From the NCBI GenBank assembly GCA_900320565.1, contig ONSR01000009.1, positions 1,149-65,148 of the forward strand: a DNA stretch of 64,000 nucleotides, written 5' to 3'. This DNA comes from an uncultured Prevotellaceae bacterium. GTDB taxonomy: Bacteria > Bacteroidota > Bacteroidia > Bacteroidales > Bacteroidaceae. A program made the position numbers and the translations under genes. Below, piece after piece: positions 32,373 to 40,760 of the stretch (its first letter is position 1; each line of letters opens with the position of its first letter). Below the pieces are notes generated by a model. That model saw only the letters and a program-made list of their open reading frames with translations. It was not told where the DNA came from and ran no database searches.

Positions 32373-34907
32373 TTCCCAATGCCCTGATCCGACGAGTCGT
32401 TGCTTGCTCGGTTTCGAAGGATTGGTGATGATGGCTTGGCAACCGACTGGAATATCTACCGATACTTTCAAACGTCCATCTACAAGTCGTTCTGAACGAA
32501 GGTGAATTGTGCCGTAAAGATTCACTTGCGAACACTCTACCCACGTTATTCGCTCTGAAAGATGAGGGGAAATGTTGATGAGTCGAGGACTGTCAAAGCG
32601 GATTCCTCCCAGCCAAGAATATAGCCAAGTCAATCCTCCGCCAAACATAGGATGGCAATGGGAATTGGCACCATCCCATTGTTCCCAAGTCGTGGTGGCT
32701 CCCTGCTTTATCCAATGCCCAAACGAGGGGAAATCGTGCTGCAGGAAGGCTTCAAGTGCTTGGTCGGAAAGCCCTGCATTGGCTAGGACATTGAAGAAGA
32801 GTTTCGTCCCAAAGATGCCTGTATAAAGGTGATTTCCGCTTGCCTCCATATCTTGCCGAAGAGCCTCTTTCAGGTTCACATCAGGCATCATCTCGTAAGC
32901 AAAGAGATTAGACCCAGCCGGACCATAAGTCTTGTTCTCCGCATCGTAGAAGCGATGGTGGAAAGCTTTGCGAGTTCGCTCTTCCAAAGCGGCAAAACGT
33001 TGCTCCGCTTCCTTATCGCCTAAAAGCTTTGCTATCGAGGCCATCCTTTTTGCACAAAGCCAATAGAAATAAGTATGGACGAGCGCATTTGAGGGACGAG
33101 ACTCCGTTGGTGTACACCATTCACCGAGGTTACACCAATAGGCCATGTCGTTATGTGGCTGGTAGTGTTGCTCCATCGTTCCGTCCTCGTTCACCCAACC
33201 AGCGAAATAGTCCATCAATCGAAGCATTGAAGCATAGTTTTCCCTAAGCACGGAACTATCTCCATAACATTGATAAAAATCGTAGGGCATCAAAATCATG
33301 GCTGCGCTCCAAGGAACTCCACCACCACAGCCTGGTTGCCAAGGTGCTCCAAAAGGAACGAAGCCTGTTCGAGGATTCTGTGCCAATCGCATATCGGCAA
33401 ACCATTTCCGATAGAAAGCACGGGCGTCGAAAGTTCGCATCACCATCTCAGCAGCAACTTGTCCATCGCCCAGATAAGCAGAGCGTTCTCGATGTGGGCA
33501 ATCGCTAAAAACGGAGCTATGAGCATTGTCCAAAAGTGTGCGTCGCCAAATACGATGAATCTTGTTCAATAATGTGTCGGAACAGGCAAAGAAGCCCGTT
33601 TGCCGAAGTTCTGTATTTACGGCCTCTGCTTGAATTTGAGAAGAATCAAGCGCGTCAAGTCCAGTTATCTCGACCTGTCGGAACACAAACCAAGTGAAAC
33701 GTGGATGGTAACTTTCCTTTCCCTCGCCTTTCATTATATATATATTCTCTCCATTCGGAGATTCGGAGAGATACTTGATTTCTATTCGTTGTCCCGCTTG
33801 GCCCTGAATATCAGTCAGATGAACCCAGCCCGAAATTTCCTCGCCAAAGTCAACTCGCCAACTATTATCGCCAAGACACTCTATCTTCTTTGGAGCAAGG
33901 GTTTCGCAGACCTTATCGGATGGAGACATTTGTGGCTCGAGCGTCCCATTTGGAGCATCACGAAGGAGAGCCGGTTGCCAAGCCTCGTCGTGAATCCTTG
34001 CATCGAAGACCTCACCACCATAAATGCTGTTTTGCGTGATGCCACTACGCTTTGCAAGCCAAGAAGTATCGGTAGGAATGATTTGCGATGAGCCGTCGGC
34101 AAAGGTCAACATCAATTGGGCGATGAGACGGGACTTTCCGTAAGGCATGGCGAAGCCGTTCCCGGAATTGAAGAAACCATTCCCAAGCCATACTCCCAAG
34201 GCATGACGACCAAGAGAAAGGAAGGGCGTGAGGTCATAGCCAAGATAGAGGCAGCGATAGCCCGTAAACTCGTTATCTATAGCAACTCGGGTGTTCTCGA
34301 TATCGTTGCGATGAGAGTAGTCGGTTTGCCCTGGCACTAGCACATCGTCGCTCACCTTCTTGCCATCGACATACAATTCAAAATAGCCAAGTCCACAGAT
34401 AAAGATATGAGCATTCTGGACGGGCTTGTCTATCACAAATTCTTTCTGGAACAAAGGCGCTTCCTCGTCGAAGCCAATCCACTTTGCCACCCAATCAGAA
34501 GAGTGAAGAGCTGTATGGAAACGAGCCGGTTCACTCCAATCGGAACACTTTCGATGCTTGTCCCACACCCTGACTCGCCAATAGCAATCGGCATTGCCGG
34601 TTAGGGGCAAACCTTGATAAGTGACATATCGCGTCGCATCACTTTTCCTGCGCCCTGAATCCCACAAGTCTGCTTCACCAAGAAGAAGCCTCTCCATCGT
34701 GGAAGCGACTTGAATCTGAAAGGCTGTTTGTCGTTGGTTCTGTTCATTTTCTACGGCAAGATTGAGCCACGAAAATCTTGGCTGCAACGTACCAACTGCC
34801 ATCGGTTCGGTCAAATCCTCGCAAGTCAGGGAAACTGCTTTCAGACGAGCCGAAGCCGATTCTGCAAAAAGCAAAGCAGAGAGCAGGCAAAAGAGAAGTT
34901 TTGGCAT
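32361..34907 (-). CDS. Alpha-L-rhamnosidase, GH78
   Basis: 848 residues with a signal peptide ('MPKLLFCLLSALLFAESASA'). The N-terminal beta domains carry 'EPMAVGTLQPRFSW' and 'WRVRVWDKHRKCSDWSEP..F', usual for GH78. The catalytic (alpha/alpha) barrel has 'FSDCPHRERSAYLGDGQVAAEMVM', containing the conserved D-x-x-x-R-E-R block, and 'TTTWEQWDG' with the general-acid-region Glu. It inverts and releases L-rhamnose from plant or bacterial glycans, probably in the periplasm. No SusC/SusD pair lies next to it. Minus-strand TAATTTTG (34937-34930) is its -7 box. Confidence 0.92.
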   Translation of the reverse strand: MPKLLFCLLSALLFAESASARLKAVSLTCEDLTEPMAVGTLQPRFSWLNLAVENEQNQRQTAFQIQVASTMERLLLGEADLWDSGRRKSDATRYVTYQGLPLTGNADCYWRVRVWDKHRKCSDWSEPARFHTALHSSDWVAKWIGFDEEAPLFQKEFVIDKPVQNAHIFICGLGYFELYVDGKKVSDDVLVPGQTDYSHRNDIENTRVAIDNEFTGYRCLYLGYDLTPFLSLGRHALGVWLGNGFFNSGNGFAMPYGKSRLIAQLMLTFADGSSQIIPTDTSWLAKRSGITQNSIYGGEVFDARIHDEAWQPALLRDAPNGTLEPQMSPSDKVCETLAPKKIECLGDNSWRVDFGEEISGWVHLTDIQGQAGQRIEIKYLSESPNGENIYIMKGEGKESYHPRFTWFVFRQVEITGLDALDSSQIQAEAVNTELRQTGFFACSDTLLNKIHRIWRRTLLDNAHSSVFSDCPHRERSAYLGDGQVAAEMVMRTFDARAFYRKWFADMRLAQNPRTGFVPFGAPWQPGCGGGVPWSAAMILMPYDFYQCYGDSSVLRENYASMLRLMDYFAGWVNEDGTMEQHYQPHNDMAYWCNLGEWCTPTESRPSNALVHTYFYWLCAKRMASIAKLLGDKEAEQRFAALEERTRKAFHHRFYDAENKTYGPAGSNLFAYEMMPDVNLKEALRQDMEASGNHLYTGIFGTKLFFNVLANAGLSDQALEAFLQHDFPSFGHWIKQGATTTWEQWDGANSHCHPMFGGGLTWLYSWLGGIRFDSPRLINISPHLSERITWVECSQVNLYGTIHLRSERLVDGRLKVSVDIPVGCQAIITNPSKPSKQRLVGSGHWELIV

Positions 34908-34929
34908 AGATATTAGGGTTTCGATAACA

Positions 34930-34988
34930 CAAAATTACAAATAAATTGTGAATGATGAACCTTTGAAATGAACTTTTTCATATCTTTG
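34930..34988. promoter_or_regulatory. Divergent promoters for the rhamnosidase and the small secreted protein
   Basis: Minus-strand TAATTTTG (34937-34930) and plus-strand TATCTTTG (34981-34988). The -33 boxes are poor on both sides. Confidence 0.55.
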
Positions 34989-35010
34989 CAAGCGAGAAAC
35001 ATCACTTATC

Positions 35011-35391
35011 ATGGAAAAAGGACGAATCATCTTAGCACTTTTGGCGCTATTGTTTGCAGGAATTGCTGCGGCTCAAGAGATTTCTTACATTGAATCGGAT
35101 GGAAATTGGCATCGCCTTTACGATGCAAAAGGCAAGAAGATTGGCGGCTTCGCTCGCAGCAGTGTTGGCGAAGTGGTTGGATGGGGAAGCACGTTCTTCG
35201 TTGGAAAGAACACGGGCTTCTATCGCATCTTTGATGTAAAGGGAAGAGTCAAAGCGTCGCAGAGCATTAGCAATGTGGGCGAAGTTTTGTCTGTTACGGC
35301 TGAAACGATTACGAGTCGCAAAGGTAATTGGATTCTTATCTGGGACAAGAACTTCAAGAAGATTGGTTCACGACCAGCCCCATCAAGGTAA
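35011..35391 (+). CDS. Small secreted protein of unknown function
   Basis: 126 residues with a signal peptide ('ILALLALLFAGIAAAQ'). The mature part has three similar beta segments with a 'Y/W-D-x-K-G-K/R' turn ('RLYDAKGKKIGG', 'RIFDVKGRVKAS', 'LIWDKNFKKIGS'), suggesting a small repeat fold such as part of a beta-propeller. No family recognised. It stands alone, with a promoter and a terminator. Confidence 0.7.
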   Translation: MEKGRIILALLALLFAGIAAAQEISYIESDGNWHRLYDAKGKKIGGFARSSVGEVVGWGSTFFVGKNTGFYRIFDVKGRVKASQSISNVGEVLSVTAETITSRKGNWILIWDKNFKKIGSRPAPSR

Positions 35392-35414
35392 AGCATTAGA
35401 AGAATCAAGCAAAA

Positions 35415-35446
35415 GAGCGTGCTCTCCAAACGGGAAGGGCACGCTC
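35415..35446. terminator. Bidirectional terminator
   Basis: GAGCGTGCTCTCC and GGGAAGGGCACGCTC form a long imperfect stem. On the minus strand it is followed by TTTTGCTT, so it serves the M16 gene best; on the plus strand the T run is short. Confidence 0.75.
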
Positions 35447-35467
35447 TTATCGTATATATGGTATGAG

Positions 35468-38377
35468 TTAGTAGCCGAAGATTTCCTCTAACGAGACACG
35501 GCGGATTGGTGCTATCTGACCAAGGCTTGCCATGTCGAGTTCCTTCTCGTTGCCGAGGATGACGTAGCGGCCTATCTTGCCTGCGATGTTAGCCTGCTCG
35601 AAGCCCTCAATGTCCTGCAAGGTCAGGTTCTGCAGGTCCTCGTATATCTTCTTGTCCACGTCGAAGTCAAAGCCCTGTCGCTTGTCGCTTATATAAGCGC
35701 GAATCACGCCGAACTTGGTGGTGCGCTGGCTGGCAAGTCGCTTTGTCAGGGCATCCTTGGCAATCTGGAAAGCAGCCTCGCTGGCTGGCATCTTGTCGAG
35801 GATTTCGCGGAACTGCTTGACGCAGTCCTTCATCTTGTCGTTCTGCGTGATGATGTGTGTGAGGAAATACTCGGGCTGCCCTTTCTTGGCAGGGGTGAGA
35901 TAGTATGCCATGGCATTATAGGCCAGTCCGCGAGCCTCGCGCATCTCTTGGAAGACGACGCCGTTCATGCCGCCGCCAAAGTATTCGTTGAAGAGTTCGA
36001 TGGTGGCGTGCTCGTCAAGATTGGTCTGCCTGCCTTCGTTGACAAACATGCGCATATAGATGTTCTTGGCATCATAAGGTGCGATGATGATCTCGGGCTC
36101 CGTTATCGTCTGCAACTCGTAGGGCTTACCTTCTGGCACAGGCTTCAAGTCCTTTTCAGTGTGATGCAGGTCGGACAAGCAGCCATCCAGTTTCTCCTCA
36201 GCAATAGGACCGTAGTAGAGGACCTGATGCTCGTACTGGGAAATGTTCTTCAAGAGGTCGAGCAGTTCCTGAGGATTGGTCTCGCGAAGCTGCTGCTCGG
36301 TCATGTTGTCGCGCATGGCATTGTGCGGGCCATAAAGGGCATACTCACCCAACATCGCGAAACAGCTGCGCTGCTCCGACTTCTGGTCTTGACGATTCTT
36401 CAGGATGAGTCCAACCATCTGCTGATAGGCATCCTCATCGACCTTAGCATTGTGGAGTAGGTCCTCGAGCAGAGCAAGTGCATCGGGCATGTACTCGGCT
36501 AGGCCACTAAGGCCAATAGTGATAGCGTCGGAGTTCACGCTGATAGCGTAGTTGCAGGCCATCTTGTAGAACTGGTGCTTGACTTGTGCGGCAGAGAGTT
36601 TGTCTGTGCCAAGATAGTCGATGTAGTTGGCGGCCACGTCGTAGCGGTTGTCGTCCTCCTGTCCGAACTCATAGCGGAACTGCAGTTCGAAGAGGCCGTT
36701 TTCGGTGTTCTGCTTGTAGATGACGGGTAAGCCTTTCTGTGTAGTAAAGAACGAGAGGTCCTTCTTGTAGTCGAGGAACTGAGGCTCGATGGGCTTTACT
36801 TCTGCTTCCTGAATGTCCTTCACGAACTGGCTGACGAGGTCGCGGTTCGTTGGAATGGGCGTGATGGCAGGCTTGTCAATCTTCTTCTGCGTGGTGTCCT
36901 CGCCCTGACGCTTATAGACGGCAACGTAGCCCTCAGTAAAGAAGCGTTTTGCGAAGTCCACAAGTTCCTGCTTTGTTATCTTGGCGAGACGGTCCTTCTG
37001 ACCAACCAACTGCTGCCATTCGATGCCATTGATGAAGGCGTTGAGCATCTTGCTGACGCGAGCCGAGTTGTGGTCGAGACTGCGCAGGTCATCCAGTTTC
37101 TTATTGTTCAAGGCAGACAGCAGCAGATCCTCATCGAAGTCGCCACATTTCAGTTTGTTTATCTCGCCCAAAAGCAACTCCTTCACTTCGTCGAGCGACT
37201 GCCCTTCCTTGGGCTGACCTGCCAGCAGGAAGAAGCCGTGGTCGAGCATCGGTTCAGCATAAGCACCGGCATCCATCACCTTCATCTCCTGATTCAGGTC
37301 GATGTCCAAGAGGCCTGCCTTGCCGTTATAGAGCACAGCACTGACCAGCTCGAGCGTATCGTTCTGCAAGGAAGATGCCTTTTCGCTGCGCCATCCCAAC
37401 CAGATGTTCTCGGCTTCGAGGCCTACAACGGTCGTGTCAACAGACTGAGTGAGCGGCTCCAACTCGGGGAAGGTGGGTTGCGTGACGTCCTCGCCGGCTT
37501 TCCACTCGCCGAAGTATTTCTTCAGGATGGCCAGCGTCTTGTCGGGGTCGAAATCGCCTGCCATACAGATAGCCACGTTATTGGGCACATACCACTTTGC
37601 GAAGTAGTTCTTGATGTTTGTGATAGACGGATTCTTCAGGTGCTGCTGCGTGCCGATGGTGGTCTGAGTGCCGTAGGGATGCGTGGGGAAAAGCTTGGCG
37701 AGCAGAGCCTCGTATTGTTTGTTGCCGTCGCTGGAAAGGCCAATGTTGTACTCCTCATAGACAGCCTCCAACTCGGTGTGGAAGCCGCGAATCACCATAT
37801 TCTGGAAGCGGTCGGCCTGCACCTTTGCCCAGTTCTCAATCTCGTTCGAGGGAATGTCCTCCACATAGCAAGTCACGTCATTCGAGGTGAAAGCATTCGA
37901 GCCCTCACTGCCAATGGCGGCCATCAGTTTGTCGTACTCATTGGGAATGAAGTACTTGGCCGCGAGCTGCGAGACGCTGTCTATCTCGTGGTACTTCTGC
38001 TTACGTGTTGCCTCGTCGGTTATGGTGCGATATTCTTCGTAGCGCTGCTCAATCTCATCCAGCAAGGGAGCCTCAGCCTCGGGGTCTGTAGTGCCAAACT
38101 GCTTTGTACCCTTGAACATGAGGTGCTCCAGGTAGTGTGCCAGACCAGTTGTCTCGGCAGGGTCGTTCTTCGAACCTGTACGCACAGCGATGTAAGTCTG
38201 AATGCGAGGCTCCTCTTTGTTAACAGAGAGATAGACCTTCAGACCGTTGTCGAGGGTATAGATGCGCGTCTGCATGGGGTCGCCGTTCACACTTTCGTAG
38301 TCACGGCTGCCATTGCAGGACACCAGACCACATACAATAGTCACCAGAAAAATTAATGCAAGATTTTTGTGTGTCAT
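35468..38377 (-). CDS. M16-family zinc metallopeptidase lipoprotein
   Basis: 969 residues. The lipoprotein signal 'LALIFLVTIVCGLVSC' puts the lipidated Cys at 21. The active M16 half has the inverted zinc motif H-x-x-E-H as 'HYLEH' (His81, Glu84, His85) within 'TTGLAHYLEHLMFKGT'. Further 'R/Y'-pair regions and the C-terminal half ('NEYFGGGMNGVVFQEMREARGLAYNA') form the second, inactive partner, so both halves are on one chain as in insulinase/pitrilysin. It probably degrades peptides in the periplasm or at the surface. Promoter: minus-strand TTTG (38433-38430), 20-base spacer, TACCTTTG (38409-38402). Confidence 0.93.
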   Translation of the reverse strand: MTHKNLALIFLVTIVCGLVSCNGSRDYESVNGDPMQTRIYTLDNGLKVYLSVNKEEPRIQTYIAVRTGSKNDPAETTGLAHYLEHLMFKGTKQFGTTDPEAEAPLLDEIEQRYEEYRTITDEATRKQKYHEIDSVSQLAAKYFIPNEYDKLMAAIGSEGSNAFTSNDVTCYVEDIPSNEIENWAKVQADRFQNMVIRGFHTELEAVYEEYNIGLSSDGNKQYEALLAKLFPTHPYGTQTTIGTQQHLKNPSITNIKNYFAKWYVPNNVAICMAGDFDPDKTLAILKKYFGEWKAGEDVTQPTFPELEPLTQSVDTTVVGLEAENIWLGWRSEKASSLQNDTLELVSAVLYNGKAGLLDIDLNQEMKVMDAGAYAEPMLDHGFFLLAGQPKEGQSLDEVKELLLGEINKLKCGDFDEDLLLSALNNKKLDDLRSLDHNSARVSKMLNAFINGIEWQQLVGQKDRLAKITKQELVDFAKRFFTEGYVAVYKRQGEDTTQKKIDKPAITPIPTNRDLVSQFVKDIQEAEVKPIEPQFLDYKKDLSFFTTQKGLPVIYKQNTENGLFELQFRYEFGQEDDNRYDVAANYIDYLGTDKLSAAQVKHQFYKMACNYAISVNSDAITIGLSGLAEYMPDALALLEDLLHNAKVDEDAYQQMVGLILKNRQDQKSEQRSCFAMLGEYALYGPHNAMRDNMTEQQLRETNPQELLDLLKNISQYEHQVLYYGPIAEEKLDGCLSDLHHTEKDLKPVPEGKPYELQTITEPEIIIAPYDAKNIYMRMFVNEGRQTNLDEHATIELFNEYFGGGMNGVVFQEMREARGLAYNAMAYYLTPAKKGQPEYFLTHIITQNDKMKDCVKQFREILDKMPASEAAFQIAKDALTKRLASQRTTKFGVIRAYISDKRQGFDFDVDKKIYEDLQNLTLQDIEGFEQANIAGKIGRYVILGNEKELDMASLGQIAPIRRVSLEEIFGY

Positions 38378-38676
38378 ACCTTATTATATTATATTTGGCC
38401 GCAAAGGTACAACTTTTTTCGAGATAACACAAATTCACGCAAGATTTTTATAAATCTATTTCTGTGACCGAATCTGTAATTATTTTTCCTTACGAGTCGC
38501 TCTCTGACGGCATTTTTTTAGTCCTCTGGTACTTTTGCCCACAAAACGCAAGAAAATGCCTTAAATCGAATTGCTGGTGATAATCAACCAGTTACGCAGC
38601 GACCAATTTTGACGCCATGCAAAGAAAGTACCATGCTATTACGTAGCATGGATAAATTTGTCGCAAAAAGTCACCA

Positions 38677-38786
38677 AATTAGACACGTTAAGTTGGTCAA
38701 CGCAACACGGTGAGTTGACCAACTTAACAGTGTGCGTTTGCAAACTTAACGTGCTGCGTTGAATCACTTAACACGTTAAAGCATCT
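38677..38786. repeat. 22-bp tandem array D (5 divergent units)
   Basis: Units repeat every 22 bp but differ strongly and switch orientation: CACGTTAAGTTGG in the first, ACTTAACGTGCTGCG in the fourth. This is the only array that is not close behind a stop codon. Confidence 0.75.
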
Positions 38787-38894
38787 AACGAGGCAGTACT
38801 TCTCTTATATTTTTGTAAAGGTTTTTTCAAAATATTTAGCGACAAAACAAGTTTATCGCGCGCACATACAAACAAAATTATTATCACGAATCCA

Positions 38895-38924
38895 TTGTCA
38901 TTTGCGAAAATAATACTATATTTG
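38895..38924 (+). promoter_or_regulatory. Promoter of the small lipoprotein gene
   Basis: TTGT (38895-38898), an 18-base spacer and TATATTTG (38917-38924), giving a leader of about 95 nt. Confidence 0.55.
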
Positions 38925-39025
38925 CACGCAAAATATACATAAAACTTTGGAACAAAGTTAAACAGACACTGCTATTATTATAACTCCATCTCTAATTGAA
39001 CTAATAAAAACACACATATTTCGTT

Positions 39026-39379
39026 ATGAAAGCATGCAGATATTTATTCATGTTGCTGACGCTATCTTTGTGTAGTTGTTACTGGAAAAACGGTGAGAAC
39101 GTTGCGACTCCTAAAAAGCATTCCGAGACGCAACAAACCGAATTCTATTGGTATTATAACCATGATTTGTTTAACGGCATAGATAGTTGTTACGTCGTCG
39201 GTACACTTGAGACTGAATATGAAACCACATATTCATTCAACATCAACCACCAATGCAAGATATACAATGACACCATCTATGTCGTTAAGAGACACATAGC
39301 AGAAGAGAAGAATGTTTTCAAAGGTGTGATATACATTAAAGACAAAGAGCCCTTCATACTTACCACCAAACTTCAGTAA
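39026..39379 (+). CDS. Small lipoprotein of unknown function
   Basis: 117 residues. The lipoprotein signal 'LFMLLTLSLCSC' puts the lipidated Cys at about 18. The mature part is beta-rich with many Tyr ('EFYWYYNHDLFNGIDSCYVVGTLETEYETTYSF'). No family recognised. It precedes two large secreted proteins by 75 bases and may share their transcript. Confidence 0.65.
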   Translation: MKACRYLFMLLTLSLCSCYWKNGENVATPKKHSETQQTEFYWYYNHDLFNGIDSCYVVGTLETEYETTYSFNINHQCKIYNDTIYVVKRHIAEEKNVFKGVIYIKDKEPFILTTKLQ

Positions 39380-39454
39380 ACAAGCTGCGAAGCGATTCAA
39401 TCAACTTGTCCAGATGGTTGGATTGCAACAAGCAACAACAATACAATTGCAGAA

Positions 39455-40756
39455 ATGAAAAAGATTGTTTTCTTAGCTTTTGCTATGGTTATAGCATTGG
39501 CAGATTCGTTTGCACAAAGCCAATACCGGGAAGTGTCCGGCATCTATGCAGGTGGCCACATTCGTCGTGGACGCCCTGGCACCATCACTAAACTCCGCGA
39601 ATCCGGATTCACTTACGTCATCCTCTTCAACGTGAATGTGGAGGCTGACGGCACACTTACGACCGACGGCGAAACCATTTGCAAAAACGGAGAATATGTC
39701 TTCGCACAGACACAACCATATTATCAGGAGGACATCAGGAACCTCAAAACCGAGCCTACCAGCATCACCCGCATTGAAATCTGCATCGGCGGCTGGGGAA
39801 ATGCGTCGTACAGCAACATCAAGAACCTCATCAATTCTCAGGGAACAGGCGCCTCATCCATACTCTATAAGAACTTCAAGGCCCTCAAGCAAGCCGTGCC
39901 AGAAATAGATGCCGTCAACAACGACCAAGAGCAGGACTACGAAGTCGACCCCGCTGCCAAATTCCATATCATGATGTACAACTTGGGCTATAAGACGACC
40001 TTCGCGCCCTATACGTACTACAGCTACTGGAAGAGCCTCAATGACAAGATACGCGCCTCGAAGCCCAAAGCTGTGGACCGCGTAATGGTACAATGCTACG
40101 ATGGTGGCGCTGGCAACGTAAACTCAGTCGGCACTTGGAACTTTACAGGCGTAAGCGAACGTCATCCAGGCTTGTTGGACTACTCCAACGAATGGAGCGT
40201 GGAGAAGAACTTGGCTCAGTTCCAATCATGGAAGGACCAAGGCGTAGCTACTGGCGGTTTTGTCTGGCTTTACAACGACGGCTACGACGAGACTTGGGAC
40301 CTCAATGCTTGGGCATCGGGCTTGAACCGCATCTTCGGAGCAGTCACCGTTCCTGAGGAGGAAGTGGCTGTACGATGCTACAGCAACACAAACTACAAAG
40401 GCTACTGTGTGTCGCTGCCACCAGGCGAATATGGTCAAGGCGACCTCGCTGTTTATGGTCTTAAAGCCAAAGACCTCTCTTCTTTGGAAATAGTGAATGC
40501 TGATTATCAAGTCAGACTATACAAAACCACTGATTGTACTGGCACAAACCGCAAATGTGTAAAGTCATTAAAAGGACTTTCCACTTATGACAATAACGTA
40601 TGCTCCATCGTCGTAGAACCCAATCCGGATGCCATTGTCTCTCCGACAGAGAACAACACGAAAGAGGAGGACATCTACAATCTTGCTGGGCAACGAGTGA
40701 ATACGAAACAGAAAGGCGTCAACATCGTTGGCGGCAAAAAGATATTGGTTCTGTAA
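39455..40756 (+). CDS. Secreted GH18-like protein with beta/gamma-crystallin domain
   Basis: 433 residues. Signal peptide (1-20), then a barrel-like domain (about 25-295) with 'YVILFNVNVEADG', 'RIEICIGGWGN' and 'IDAVNNDQEQDY'. The last matches the place of the GH18 DxxDxDxE motif but keeps only Asp152, Asp157 and Glu159, so catalysis is possible but uncertain. Residues about 304-388 fit a beta/gamma-crystallin pair ('CYSNTNYKGYCVSLPPGEY', 'KDLSSLEI', 'YDNNVCSIVV', the last two near the N/D-N/D-x-x-S-S calcium motif). The C-terminus (405-433) has the 'EEDIYNLAGQRVN' tail common on Prevotella surface proteins. It may act on surface or host glycans. Confidence 0.7.
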   Translation: MKKIVFLAFAMVIALADSFAQSQYREVSGIYAGGHIRRGRPGTITKLRESGFTYVILFNVNVEADGTLTTDGETICKNGEYVFAQTQPYYQEDIRNLKTEPTSITRIEICIGGWGNASYSNIKNLINSQGTGASSILYKNFKALKQAVPEIDAVNNDQEQDYEVDPAAKFHIMMYNLGYKTTFAPYTYYSYWKSLNDKIRASKPKAVDRVMVQCYDGGAGNVNSVGTWNFTGVSERHPGLLDYSNEWSVEKNLAQFQSWKDQGVATGGFVWLYNDGYDETWDLNAWASGLNRIFGAVTVPEEEVAVRCYSNTNYKGYCVSLPPGEYGQGDLAVYGLKAKDLSSLEIVNADYQVRLYKTTDCTGTNRKCVKSLKGLSTYDNNVCSIVVEPNPDAIVSPTENNTKEEDIYNLAGQRVNTKQKGVNIVGGKKILVL

Positions 40757-40760
40757 CTAT

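Larger units (their letters stand above)
38378..39025. other. 648-base gene-free region with array D
   Basis: Holds the M16 promoter, a 22-bp array (38677-38786) and the promoter of the next lipoprotein gene. The piece 38434-38676 shows no gene or structure I can support. Confidence 0.7.

Noticed and set aside
37070..38356. 428-residue plus-strand open frame
   Set aside because: Opposite the M16 peptidase, whose zinc motif and lipoprotein signal are clear.
38786..39025. Riboswitch in the long leader before the small lipoprotein gene
   Set aside because: AT-rich without any recognisable aptamer pattern or terminator-like hairpin.
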